DNA from: Candidatus Eiseniibacteriota bacterium
GTDB taxonomy: Bacteria; Eisenbacteria; RBG-16-71-46; CAIMUX01
Length of the DNA: 33,241 nucleotides
Reading direction: 5' to 3'
NCBI GenBank assembly: GCA_903844735.1
Contig: CAIMUX010000140.1
Coordinates: forward strand, 1 to 33,241
This document shows, one piece after another, positions 24,159 through 31,744 of the stretch. The notes under the pieces are model-generated. The model saw nothing but the letters and a program-made list of their open reading frames with translations, was not told where the DNA came from and did no database searches. The translations under genes were made by a program, and so were the position numbers. The number at the start of each line of letters is the position of its first letter. Position 1 is the stretch's first letter.

Positions 24159-25475
24159 TCACAGCTCCGAAGCTCGGACTTGGACGACGACAAAGTCGTT
24201 GAGCGGAATTCCGGTCAGAGTGGCCTGCCACGTTGAAGACTGTTCGTCGCCGTTCACCAGGGTGGCGTTGATTGTCGAGGAGACACCATTGCGCTGCGTT
24301 ACGCGGAGTGTCACTGGCCAAGCGAGTGGGACATTGCTTGCCTGTATGACTACCGGCTGCGGATCCGTGGTCACGAGGAGGAGATCTCCGGGCGGGTTAA
24401 ACTGGCCGAGTGCGTCAGCCGGGACCGGTTGCGTGCCCACTGTCACAACACGGATGCGCGGCGCGCTGTCCGGGGGCCAGAGGACAGCCGTGTCGTTGTC
24501 CAAGGGCTCAAGCCACGTGAAGTCCGGCCCGCTGCTGCCCGTCAGGGCGATCGTGTTGGCTTCAACGCGAATGCGTCCCACGCTTCCCGCGTACACCCCG
24601 CCATACCCGGCACCGCCCTGCGCAGAGAGTCCGCCCGCGGCGCCAGCCACTCGATTGGCGATGATCCGAATACCACCCCCGGATCCGCCGTGCCCGCCGT
24701 TCCAGTCGGTCCCGCTGCTTCCTCCGTCGCCATTGATCGTCCCACTGATGGAAACCGTGCCCGCGCACGCCAGGAGCATCGCTCCGCCGCCGCCACCCCC
24801 CGACGACTTGTACGTCGGGTGTCCGCTTCCTCCCGAACCGCCGATAAGCGGCAGGATCCGTGCGTTTCCGTATGCACGGCCGGGAAGTGTGCCCACCCCA
24901 GCGAGGGCATAGCCGGCGCTTCCATGCGCTGATGCGGTGTGTCCGCCGCCGCCGGGGCCCAAGCCTGCGCATCCAGTATTGGCCGCGCTGAGGTACCCTT
25001 TGCCGCCCGGAAATCCGCCTGCCCCGCCGTTGGCAAGGGCCCCGCCGAGTCCGCCGCTGCTGCCGGCGATGTCGATCGTCCCCGCAATCGTGATGTCACC
25101 CGGCTGCACAAGCCACACCACCGGCGCCCCCGACCGGTGATTGAGGAACTTCACGGTCTTCCCCGTAGTGATGTTCACCGAGGAGTACTTGAACACGACC
25201 GCCCACTTCGCCGGGTCGTATACGCCGTTGCCGTTCCCGGGCTGATTCCACGACCCGGTCGTGGCGAGATCAAGATCGATCGTCGTGGTAGCCGCCGTCG
25301 GCGCGAATGCCCCGTCCGACCCGTCGGAATAGACGTTCGGGGCCGCGAGGGCCAGTGAGGCACATCCGACGAGCGCCAGGATGGAGAGTCCCAGCAAGCC
25401 GTAGGAGAACCCCCGGCCGTCGGGTGTCCGGCGCGGTCCGCCGGCGGCGGGTTGCATGCTGCCTAGAGCCCTCAT
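24159..25475 (-). CDS. Tandem glycine-rich secreted paralog A3
   Basis: A 438-residue member of the array, starting at ATG 25475 after GGAGGAG. The signal segment YGLLGLSILALVGCASLALA contains LVGC, which resembles a lipobox, but the paralogs have G or R in place of C and all keep a signal peptidase I-like end (LALA before PNVYSDG). I treat it as secreted, not lipidated. The head is almost identical at DNA level to A4 (25082-25425 against 26540-26878). The glycine core and the Ig-like C-terminus (VPADALGQFNPPGDLL, ending VVVQVRASEL) are its most divergent parts. The spacer to A2 is 85 bases and unlike the 133-base spacer. Confidence 0.75.
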   Translation of the reverse strand: MRALGSMQPAAGGPRRTPDGRGFSYGLLGLSILALVGCASLALAAPNVYSDGSDGAFAPTAATTTIDLDLATTGSWNQPGNGNGVYDPAKWAVVFKYSSVNITTGKTVKFLNHRSGAPVVWLVQPGDITIAGTIDIAGSSGGLGGALANGGAGGFPGGKGYLSAANTGCAGLGPGGGGHTASAHGSAGYALAGVGTLPGRAYGNARILPLIGGSGGSGHPTYKSSGGGGGGAMLLACAGTVSISGTINGDGGSSGTDWNGGHGGSGGGIRIIANRVAGAAGGLSAQGGAGYGGVYAGSVGRIRVEANTIALTGSSGPDFTWLEPLDNDTAVLWPPDSAPRIRVVTVGTQPVPADALGQFNPPGDLLLVTTDPQPVVIQASNVPLAWPVTLRVTQRNGVSSTINATLVNGDEQSSTWQATLTGIPLNDFVVVQVRASEL

Positions 25476-25608
25476 CGATCTCCTCCCGACAGATTTCTGT
25501 TCTTGCCTGCCATCCGGTCGCCGGTTTGGCCCCGACCGCCCTGCGATGCCGCCTTCGCCACGCGCCGCTGGCTCAAAGGATACTCAGCGACTTGTGCAAC
25601 CGAGGACA
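25476..25608. repeat. Duplicated 133-bp spacer, copy 2
   Basis: The second copy of the spacer described at 22612-22744, here between A3 and A4. It ends at the A4 stop with the same TCACAACCCCGT stretch. Its presence next to A1/A2 and A3/A4 only points to duplication of a block that included a gene and its flank. Confidence 0.75.
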
Positions 25609-26883
25609 TCACAACCCCGTTGCTCGGGCTTGGACGACGACGAAGTCGTTGAGTGGGATTCCGGTCAACGTGGCCTGCCAGACGGACGACGTCTCGTCAC
25701 CGCTCACCAGGGCGGCGTCGATCGTCGAGGAAGCACCATTGCGCTGGGTCACGCGGAGTTTCACCAGCCAGGTGGTCGGAACATTGTTCGCCTCCATCAT
25801 CACCGGTTGCGGGTCGGTGGTCACGAGGAGAACGTCGCCGGGTGGGTTGAACTGGCCAAGCGCATCGGCCGGGACGGGCTGCGTGCCCACGGTCACGACG
25901 CGGATGCGGGGCGCAGTGTCCGGGGGCCAAAGGACTGCGGTATCGTTGTCGAGCGGCTCGATCCACGTGTAGTCCGGAACGCTGTTTCCGGTCAGGTTGA
26001 TCGTGTTTGCTTCGACGCGGACGCGCCCGGCACTTCCCTTCAGAGTCTCGCCCGCCCCGCCCGGAGCTAAGAGCCCGATGGGCGAGCCGATCACCCCGAT
26101 CACCCGGTTTGCGATGATGCGAATGCCACCACCGGACCCGCCGCCCGCATACCACGCTCCGCCGTAGGCGTATACGGCACCACCGGAGACGTCGACCGTT
26201 CCAGCAATGGAGACCGTACCGGCGCAGGCAAGCAAGATCGCTCCACCACCGCCACCGCCGGAATGGGCGGAAGCAGCGTTGCCACCCCCTCCAGAGCCCC
26301 CGATCAGCGGCAGAATGCGCGCATTCCCATATGCGATCCCGGGCGCCGTGCCCATCCCGGCGTAGGCATAACCGGCGGCGCCGATCCCCGTCGGACTGTG
26401 CCCCCCGCCGCCAGGACCGCGACCCGCGCAGCCTTTGTTGTTCGCATCGACATACCCTCTGCCGCCGGCAAACCCGCCCGGGCCGGGGGTTGTCAACCCT
26501 CCAACTCTGTCCCCGGTGCCCCCTTTCATGTCGACCGTTCCGGCGATCGTGATGTCACCCGGCTGCACAAGCCACACAACCGGCGCCCCCGACCGGTGAT
26601 TGAGGAACTTCACGGTCTTCCCCGCCGCGATGTTCACCGAGGAGTACTTGAACACGACCGCCCACTTCGCCGGGTCGTATACGCCGTTGCCGTTCCCTGG
26701 CTGATTCCACGACCCGGTCGTGGCGAGATCAAGATCGATCGTCGTGGTAGCCGCCGTCGGCGCGAATGCCCCGTCCGAGCCGTCGGAATAGACGTTCGGG
26801 ACCGCGAGGGCCAGTGAGGCACGTCCGACGAGCGCCAGGATGGAGAGTCCCAGCAAGCCGTAGGAAAACACCCGGCCGCTCAC
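25609..26883 (-). CDS. Tandem glycine-rich secreted paralog A4 (5' end replaced)
   Basis: A 424-residue secreted protein, the first A-subfamily gene in transcription order. Its GTG start (26883-26881) overlaps the B1 stop as GTGA, leaving only VSGRVFSYGLLG before the hydrophobic core. A1 and A3 have ~20 further residues and their own ribosome binding site. The match to A3 stops at about 26878, so its promoter-proximal end was lost by recombination and translation now depends on coupling to B1. The C-terminus is a mosaic: VPADALGQFNPPGD as in A3, QPVMMEANNVPTTWLV as in A2, and the ending DETSSVWQATLTG as in A1. The frame also extends to 26955, but that part overlaps B1. Confidence 0.72.
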   Translation of the reverse strand: MSGRVFSYGLLGLSILALVGRASLALAVPNVYSDGSDGAFAPTAATTTIDLDLATTGSWNQPGNGNGVYDPAKWAVVFKYSSVNIAAGKTVKFLNHRSGAPVVWLVQPGDITIAGTVDMKGGTGDRVGGLTTPGPGGFAGGRGYVDANNKGCAGRGPGGGGHSPTGIGAAGYAYAGMGTAPGIAYGNARILPLIGGSGGGGNAASAHSGGGGGGAILLACAGTVSIAGTVDVSGGAVYAYGGAWYAGGGSGGGIRIIANRVIGVIGSPIGLLAPGGAGETLKGSAGRVRVEANTINLTGNSVPDYTWIEPLDNDTAVLWPPDTAPRIRVVTVGTQPVPADALGQFNPPGDVLLVTTDPQPVMMEANNVPTTWLVKLRVTQRNGASSTIDAALVSGDETSSVWQATLTGIPLNDFVVVQARATGL

Positions 26884-28235
26884 AGCTTCACCGCCCTGGC
26901 CTGGACAACCACGAGGTTCGACGCCGGCAACGCTTGCGGCAACATCACGCGCCATGTGGACAGCGTCTCGTTTCCGCCGTCGAGCGTTGCATCGGCGCTA
27001 AACTCGTCACCCGACTTCAGAACGACGCGAACCGTGACCTTCCAGCCGGTCGTGGGGACATTGGCGGCCTCGCATAGCACCTCGACCTGGCCGGTCGTGT
27101 TCAGCGAGAGGTCTCCCGGTGGGCTCAGCCCGCTGCGCGGGTCTGCGGGGATGGCCTGGCCGGCGACCGTGGTGACGCGAACCGTGGGAGCATCCGAAGG
27201 AGGCCAGATGACGGCGGTGTTGTTGTCGAGGGGAATGAGGGACGTGTACTCCGGGTTGCTTGAGCCGGTAACGGAAATGCTGTTTGCTTCGATTCGGATG
27301 GCGCCGAAGCCGCCCGAGTTGCCCGTGCCGCCGCCCGCCGCTGAGATGCCGGCGACTGTTCCTGACACGCTCTCGGCCACGATACGGATGCCACCACCGG
27401 CACCGCCACCAGAGCCGGCGACATAGCCTTCGTACCAGAAGTTGGCACCACCGCGTGCAGTGATGCCGCCCGCAATGTATACAGTGAGACCAGCAGCCAA
27501 CAACAGTGCGCCGCCTCCGCCGCCACCACCACTCCAAAACGTAGGGTTGGTGCCGTCCCATGCCGACCCCCCACTACCACCCACCAGGGGGAGAACCCGC
27601 GCGTTGCCGTAGGAGATCCCAGGTTGCGGTCCCCCCCCAGCCGTCCGGTAGCTCCCGCCCGAGCCGTTGCCGCTGGTATACGAACCACCGCTGGGGGAGT
27701 ACCCTCCGCCCCCAGGCCCCAATCCGGCGCTACCACGGCTTTGCGTCGACAGATAGGAACGCCCTCCCCGGAAGCCCCCCGGGCCCCCAATCGCAAACGT
27801 GCCAGCCGTCTGCAATGCCTGCCCATCAAGTCTCACCGTCCCATCGATCCTCGCCCCCCGCCGCACCAGCCACACCACCGGCGCCCCCGAAGGGTGATTC
27901 GTGAATGTCACTGTCTTGCCCGTCATGACATACAGCGAGTCATACTTGAACACCACGGCCCACTTGTCGGGATCGTAGACGCCGCGGCCGTCGCCCGGCT
28001 GATTCCAGCTCCCGGTAACGGCTAGCGACAAATCGATGGGGGTGGTGCCGGTATAGCTCAGTGTCCCGTCCGTCCCGTCCGACCCGACATCGATCAAAGC
28101 CCAGGCCATTGATCCGGCCGCGGTCACCGACAGGAGTACCCCTACCGCCAACAGCGCAGCCGCAAGCACGAACCTCCGTGGCCGGCAGGCCTTGTGTGGT
28201 TCCGTCCGCTCTTGCACGCTCCGTAACGGGTTCAT
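26880..28235 (-). CDS. Tandem glycine-rich secreted paralog B1
   Basis: A 451-residue member of subfamily B. The start at ATG 28235 (MNPLRSVQERTEPH) has AAAGGTG eight bases upstream. The frame is open to 28484, but that extension is only a shadow of B2. The long signal peptide ends TAAGSMAWA before LIDVGSDGTDGT. Head motifs (GSWNQPGDGRGVYDPDKWAV, SGAPVVWLV), the glycine core (GPGGFRGGRSYLS, GLGPGGGGYSPSGGS, RVLPLVGGSGGSA) and an Ig-like end (PPGDLSLNTTGQVEV ... VVVQARAVKL) follow. B members have SLYV/SVYV where A members have SVNI, and EVLCEA[AT]NVP where A members have QPV[MV]xxA[NS]NVP. Confidence 0.75.
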   Translation of the reverse strand: MNPLRSVQERTEPHKACRPRRFVLAAALLAVGVLLSVTAAGSMAWALIDVGSDGTDGTLSYTGTTPIDLSLAVTGSWNQPGDGRGVYDPDKWAVVFKYDSLYVMTGKTVTFTNHPSGAPVVWLVRRGARIDGTVRLDGQALQTAGTFAIGGPGGFRGGRSYLSTQSRGSAGLGPGGGGYSPSGGSYTSGNGSGGSYRTAGGGPQPGISYGNARVLPLVGGSGGSAWDGTNPTFWSGGGGGGGALLLAAGLTVYIAGGITARGGANFWYEGYVAGSGGGAGGGIRIVAESVSGTVAGISAAGGGTGNSGGFGAIRIEANSISVTGSSNPEYTSLIPLDNNTAVIWPPSDAPTVRVTTVAGQAIPADPRSGLSPPGDLSLNTTGQVEVLCEAANVPTTGWKVTVRVVLKSGDEFSADATLDGGNETLSTWRVMLPQALPASNLVVVQARAVKL

Positions 28236-28285
28236 GGGCGACACCTTTCTTCGGCAACTTCGACGTGGTGGAGCATTCGAGGTGG

Positions 28286-29632
28286 CTACGGCAGCTTCAT
28301 CGCCCGAGCCTGCACCACCACGACATCCGACGCCGGCAACGATTGCGGCAACAGCGCCCGCCACGTAGAGAGCGCCAGGCTCCCGCCCTGGAGCGTCGCG
28401 TCGACGCTGAACTGGGCACCCGACTTCAGAACGACGCGAACCGTGACCTTCCATCCGGTGGTGGGGACGTTGGTGGCCTCGCACAGGACCTCGGCCTGGC
28501 CGGTGGTGCTGGTGGCCATGCCGCCCGGCGGGTTGAGCGTTCCACTCGCATCGGCCGGAACGGGAACGCCAGCCACGGTGGTCACGCGGACGGCAGGTGC
28601 GTCCGAGGGTGGCCAGATGACGGCGGTGTCATTGTCGAGGGGAGCGAGAGATGTGTATATCGGGTCGCTGGAGCCGGTGAGGTTGATGGAGTTGGCTTCC
28701 ATGCGGATCCGGCCGCCGCCGCCGTCGTTCCCAAACCCCGCGGCAAGGGCGCCGGAGGCCACCAAGCCCGAGGCGGTTCCCACGACGGTATTGGCCACAA
28801 GGCGGATCCCGCCTCCACTTCCGCCGCCGCCACTGTAGTACCAGGAGGGATTTACGAAGTATCGGTCGGAGGCTCCCCCTTTTGCCCAAAGAGCGCCGGA
28901 GAGGTAAATGCTCCGATTGCTGGCGATCAGGATCGCACCGCCGCCCGACCCACCGCCATACTGTGTCGTGCCTCCCCCGCTCCCGCCCGACCCACCGATC
29001 AGAGGTAGAATGCGGGGATTTCCATATGTGAGACACAACGCAGGAATTTCTCCAAGATACCCGTAGCCGCCCCCGGCGCCGGAGGTCGTCGCCAGGTAAT
29101 TCCCCCCCCCAGGCCCCATCCCCGCACTTCCGAGGCTGTTCACAGACAGATACCCCCGCCCCCCACGAAACCCACCGGGCCCACCCTCAGCATAGCCGCC
29201 GGCCAGCAGGCCCGTCTTTCCGCTCACATCGACTGTGCCCCTGATCCGCACGCCCCGCTGCACCAGCCACACCACCGGCGCTCCCGACGGGTGATTCGTA
29301 AATGTCACCGTCTTGAGCGTGTCCACATACAGCGAGTCGTACTTGAACACCACGGCCCACTTGTCCGGGTCGTAGACGCCATGGCCGTTGCCAGGCTGGT
29401 TCCAGCTTCCGGTGACGGCGAGCGATAGATCGATGATCCTGTTCGAGGTAACGCTCAAGGTCCCATCTGTCCCATCCGACCCGACATCGATCACGGCCCA
29501 TGCCATGGATCCGGCCGCTGTCACCGACAGGAGTACGGCCACCGCCAACAGCGTGACCGCCGGCACCGACCTCCGTTGCTGACGAGCCCCGTGTCCTTCC
29601 ACCCGCTCTTGCATGCTCTGTACCGGGTTCAT
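28286..29632 (-). CDS. Tandem glycine-rich secreted paralog B2
   Basis: A 448-residue member of subfamily B, closest to B1. Start ATG 29632 (MNPVQSMQERVEGH) with AAAGGTA upstream. The leader and first codons match B1 almost base for base. Signal peptide to SMAWA, then VIDVGSDGTDGT. The glycine core carries GPGGFRGGRGYLS, AGMGPGGGNY, RILPLIGGSGGSGGG and GGGSGGGIRLVANTVVG. It ends VVVQARAMKLP, one residue longer than the others. The spacer to B1 is 50 bases with no terminator. No cysteine-rich, catalytic or sorting motif is visible. Confidence 0.75.
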   Translation of the reverse strand: MNPVQSMQERVEGHGARQQRRSVPAVTLLAVAVLLSVTAAGSMAWAVIDVGSDGTDGTLSVTSNRIIDLSLAVTGSWNQPGNGHGVYDPDKWAVVFKYDSLYVDTLKTVTFTNHPSGAPVVWLVQRGVRIRGTVDVSGKTGLLAGGYAEGGPGGFRGGRGYLSVNSLGSAGMGPGGGNYLATTSGAGGGYGYLGEIPALCLTYGNPRILPLIGGSGGSGGGTTQYGGGSGGGAILIASNRSIYLSGALWAKGGASDRYFVNPSWYYSGGGGSGGGIRLVANTVVGTASGLVASGALAAGFGNDGGGGRIRMEANSINLTGSSDPIYTSLAPLDNDTAVIWPPSDAPAVRVTTVAGVPVPADASGTLNPPGGMATSTTGQAEVLCEATNVPTTGWKVTVRVVLKSGAQFSVDATLQGGSLALSTWRALLPQSLPASDVVVVQARAMKLP

Positions 29633-29722
29633 GGGCGATACCTTTCTTCGGCAACGTCGGTGTGGTTGGGCATGCGCCGGAAGGCCCGGGCCGTATCAAC
29701 TCGGCTCACGACTCCTCCTCCC

Positions 29723-30976
29723 CTACAGCTTCGACGCCCGAGCCTGAACCGCCACCATATCCGCCGCGGGCAGGACTTGGGGCAGCACGGCCGTCCAGGT
29801 CGAGACGGCCTGGTTTCCACCGGTGAACGTGGCATCCACGGAGAACTCCTGCCCGGATTTGCGCGCGACCCGGACGGTGACCTTCCAGCCGGAAACGGGG
29901 ATGTTGGTTCCCTCGCAGAGAACTTCCACCGGGGTGCTGGTGGACAGCGAGAGATCGCCCGGTGGACCGAAACTCGCACGGGGGTCGGTGGGAACCGGTT
30001 GGCCGGCGACGGAGGTTACACGAACGGCCGGTGCGTCGCTGGGAGGCCAGATGATCGCGATATTGCCGGGGATCCCGACCTGCGGGACGTAGATCGGGTC
30101 GGTGCCGCCGCTGTAGGTGATGGTATTGGCTTCGATACGGATGCGGCCCTTGCCGCCGCTGTATGCGTTGCTACACTGGAGTTGCCCAAGACCGGCGACC
30201 TGATCGGCAACCAGCCGGATCGCTCCGCCACTTCCACCGAAGTTGCCTAGGCCACCGTTCGAGTAGATCGCGCTGTTCTGAAACAGGTCGATGGCGCGCC
30301 CAGCGGCTACGAGAATCGCGCCGCCTCCAGCACCTCCGCCGCCCCAGCTTGCAATTTCAGGTCCCCCACCCCCGGAACCACCGATCAGCGGCAAAATGCG
30401 ATCGTTGCCATAGGTCGGTCCGGCGCCCGCGGCGGTGCCGACAGTCCCGTAGCTTCCCGGACCGCCATAAGATCCGGACCCGATTCTGTAGGCACCCCCA
30501 CCAGGACCCATGCCCGCACTTCCGGTACTGGGCCCCGGGGCAGTCGCCCGGCCGCCGCGAAATCCTCCCGGCCCGGGCTCGGCATAGGGCTTGACCGACC
30601 ACAGTGCGCAGCCTTCACCATTCAGATTCACCGACCCCTCGATCCTAACCCCCCTCTTCACCAGCCAAACCACAGGCGCACCCGAGGGATGATTCACGAA
30701 CGTCAAGGTCCTCCCGGCCGCCACATAGACCGAGTCGTACCTGAACACGACCGCCCACTTGTCAGGGTCGTAGACGCCGAGACTGTCACCCGGCTGGTTC
30801 CACGAACCGGTCACGGCCCGGGAGAGATCCTTGGATCGAGTGCCGGCCACGCGAAAGACACCGCTCGAACCGTCCGACCCCACGTCGACCAGGGCCAGCG
30901 CCTGCCCCGAGAACAGGACCAGCAGCGCCGCGGTGGTCAAAAGCAGGTACCCAAAGAAGCGAGTAGCAACGCGCAT
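29723..30976 (-). CDS. Tandem glycine-rich secreted paralog B3, first gene of the array
   Basis: A 417-residue subfamily B protein and the shortest B member. It is the first gene after the promoter at 31151-31180, with a ~168-base untranslated leader. Start ATG 30976 follows GGAGG four bases upstream; the frame extends to 31015 without a site. Signal peptide core FFGYLLLTTAALLVLFSGQALA. The head (WNQPGDSLGVYDPDKWAVVF) is conserved, but the PLDNDTAV[IL]W segment before the C-terminal domain is replaced by VPQVGIPGNIAIIWPPSD. It is thus the most divergent copy and possibly the founder. Ends VAVQARASKL. Confidence 0.75.
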   Translation of the reverse strand: MRVATRFFGYLLLTTAALLVLFSGQALALVDVGSDGSSGVFRVAGTRSKDLSRAVTGSWNQPGDSLGVYDPDKWAVVFRYDSVYVAAGRTLTFVNHPSGAPVVWLVKRGVRIEGSVNLNGEGCALWSVKPYAEPGPGGFRGGRATAPGPSTGSAGMGPGGGAYRIGSGSYGGPGSYGTVGTAAGAGPTYGNDRILPLIGGSGGGGPEIASWGGGGAGGGAILVAAGRAIDLFQNSAIYSNGGLGNFGGSGGAIRLVADQVAGLGQLQCSNAYSGGKGRIRIEANTITYSGGTDPIYVPQVGIPGNIAIIWPPSDAPAVRVTSVAGQPVPTDPRASFGPPGDLSLSTSTPVEVLCEGTNIPVSGWKVTVRVARKSGQEFSVDATFTGGNQAVSTWTAVLPQVLPAADMVAVQARASKL

Positions 30977-31150
30977 GATGCCTCCCTGCGGTGGACTCCC
31001 CGGAACGCGGCACACCCGAACGCGATGCGAGCCGCCGAGCGCAAGCCCGCATCTCTAAGTCAAGAAATAAGATAGACCGCGCCCCCAAAGACTGCTCACT
31101 CCAGGCGAGCTCAGCACTGTACGACGGAACGGTCGAGACAGAACAAGGCA

Positions 31151-31180
31151 ACTATAGCGCAACGTGCGCCAGCGGGTCAA
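31151..31180 (-). promoter_or_regulatory. Sigma70-type promoter of the tandem array and giant gene
   Basis: On the minus strand TTGACC (31180-31175, five of six) and TATAGT (31156-31151, five of six) are separated by 18 bases. This is the best promoter-like sequence seen in the window. It faces the nine co-directional secreted-protein genes and gives a leader of about 168 bases before B3. No strong terminator was seen between here and 10119, so one very long transcript is possible. Confidence 0.6.
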
Positions 31181-31211
31181 CCGCAGAATCATTGCAGCAG
31201 CGGCCATTACG

Positions 31212-31223
31212 CCCGCATGCGGG
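31212..31223. repeat. 12-bp perfect palindrome after the CHAT remnant
   Basis: CCCGCATGCGGG begins one base after the CHAT-fragment stop (31226-31224) and about 32 bases upstream of the -35 of the array promoter. It has no T-tract. It may be part of a terminator or a binding site for a dimeric regulator. Confidence 0.4.
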
Positions 31224-31361
31224 TCAGCCCCTCACCCCAATCAGCACAAACGCCGACCGATAGTACGGGTGTCGGTACGGGGTTCGGCCGTCCGCGTCGG
31301 TGTAGTCGCGAAGCCACCGCTTGGCCTCCCGCAGGGCCCGGATACGGCGCGACCCCGGCAT
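31224..31361 (-). pseudogene. C-terminal remnant of a CHAT-domain protease
   Basis: A 45-residue frame ending at 31224 carries IRALREAKRWLRDYT and then YRHPYYRSAFVLIG, which closely follows the extreme C-terminus of CHAT (caspase-like) domains (AL-EAQ-WLR ... HPYYWAAFVLIGD). The catalytic His and Cys regions, which lie further N-terminal, are absent. A possible upstream trace (LFRTSLVLVNAG) is in another frame. It is a non-functional 3' fragment. CHAT proteases often act in bacterial immunity and cell-death pathways. Confidence 0.55.
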
Positions 31362-31374
31362 CTCTTCCCATTGG

Positions 31375-31687
31375 GACCGGCGTTCACCAGGACCAGACTG
31401 GTCCGGAACAGAAACGTCGCCCGGGGGAGGGCGATGAGCGAGGATATCCGTGTGTTCGCAGCGGCGGGTTGAGGCAGGTCTTTGGTACCTGCTCCTGACT
31501 CGCCGTGCGGCCCCCGCGCCGTCGCGGTACGATCCCGGAATGCAAAGGGAAGCAGCTCGAATCCCCGCTCGCGGATGCCCGCGAGAATCCCTTCTTCGAA
31601 AAGGAGTCCGTCCGGGTCGGCCACCAGGGTGAGTCGGGCGACCTGCGGGGTGAACTCCTGGAGGATCCGGTCGCGCCAGCTAGGCAT
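31375..31687 (-). pseudogene. Truncated, degenerate PglZ N-terminus (BREX alkaline-phosphatase family)
   Basis: From the ATG at 31687 (or GTG 31690) about 52 codons read MPSWRDRILQEFTPQVARL, then LVADPDGLLFEEGILAGIRE, then RGFELLPF. The DPDGLL step and the W-x-D-x-I opening are typical of PglZ proteins of BREX phage-defence loci. Beyond ~31530 the similarity fades. A second frame gives DILAHRPPPGDVSVP, which may be further degraded PglZ. Full PglZ is several hundred residues, so the phosphatase domain is gone and the sequence runs into a CHAT fragment. It starts 57 bases after the upstream regulator gene on the same strand, as a former operon partner would. Confidence 0.55.
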
Positions 31688-31744
31688 CACTGTCGCCCTG
31701 ACCCCGAGTCGGCAGCCTCAGGCCATCCCGCCCGCGACCAGCGT

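Noticed and set aside
25340-25400. Lipobox (LVGC) in the signal peptide of paralog A3
   Set aside because: The cysteine is not conserved in the other paralogs, which share a signal peptidase I-type end a few residues later.
28236-28484. Extension of paralog B1 upstream to 28484
   Set aside because: It lies inside the end of paralog B2 in another frame. The ATG at 28235 has a ribosome binding site and a signal peptide.
30786-31151. 121-codon minus-strand frame across the array leader
   Set aside because: It overlaps the B3 signal peptide region in another frame, is Arg/Ser-rich, and begins inside the predicted -10 element.
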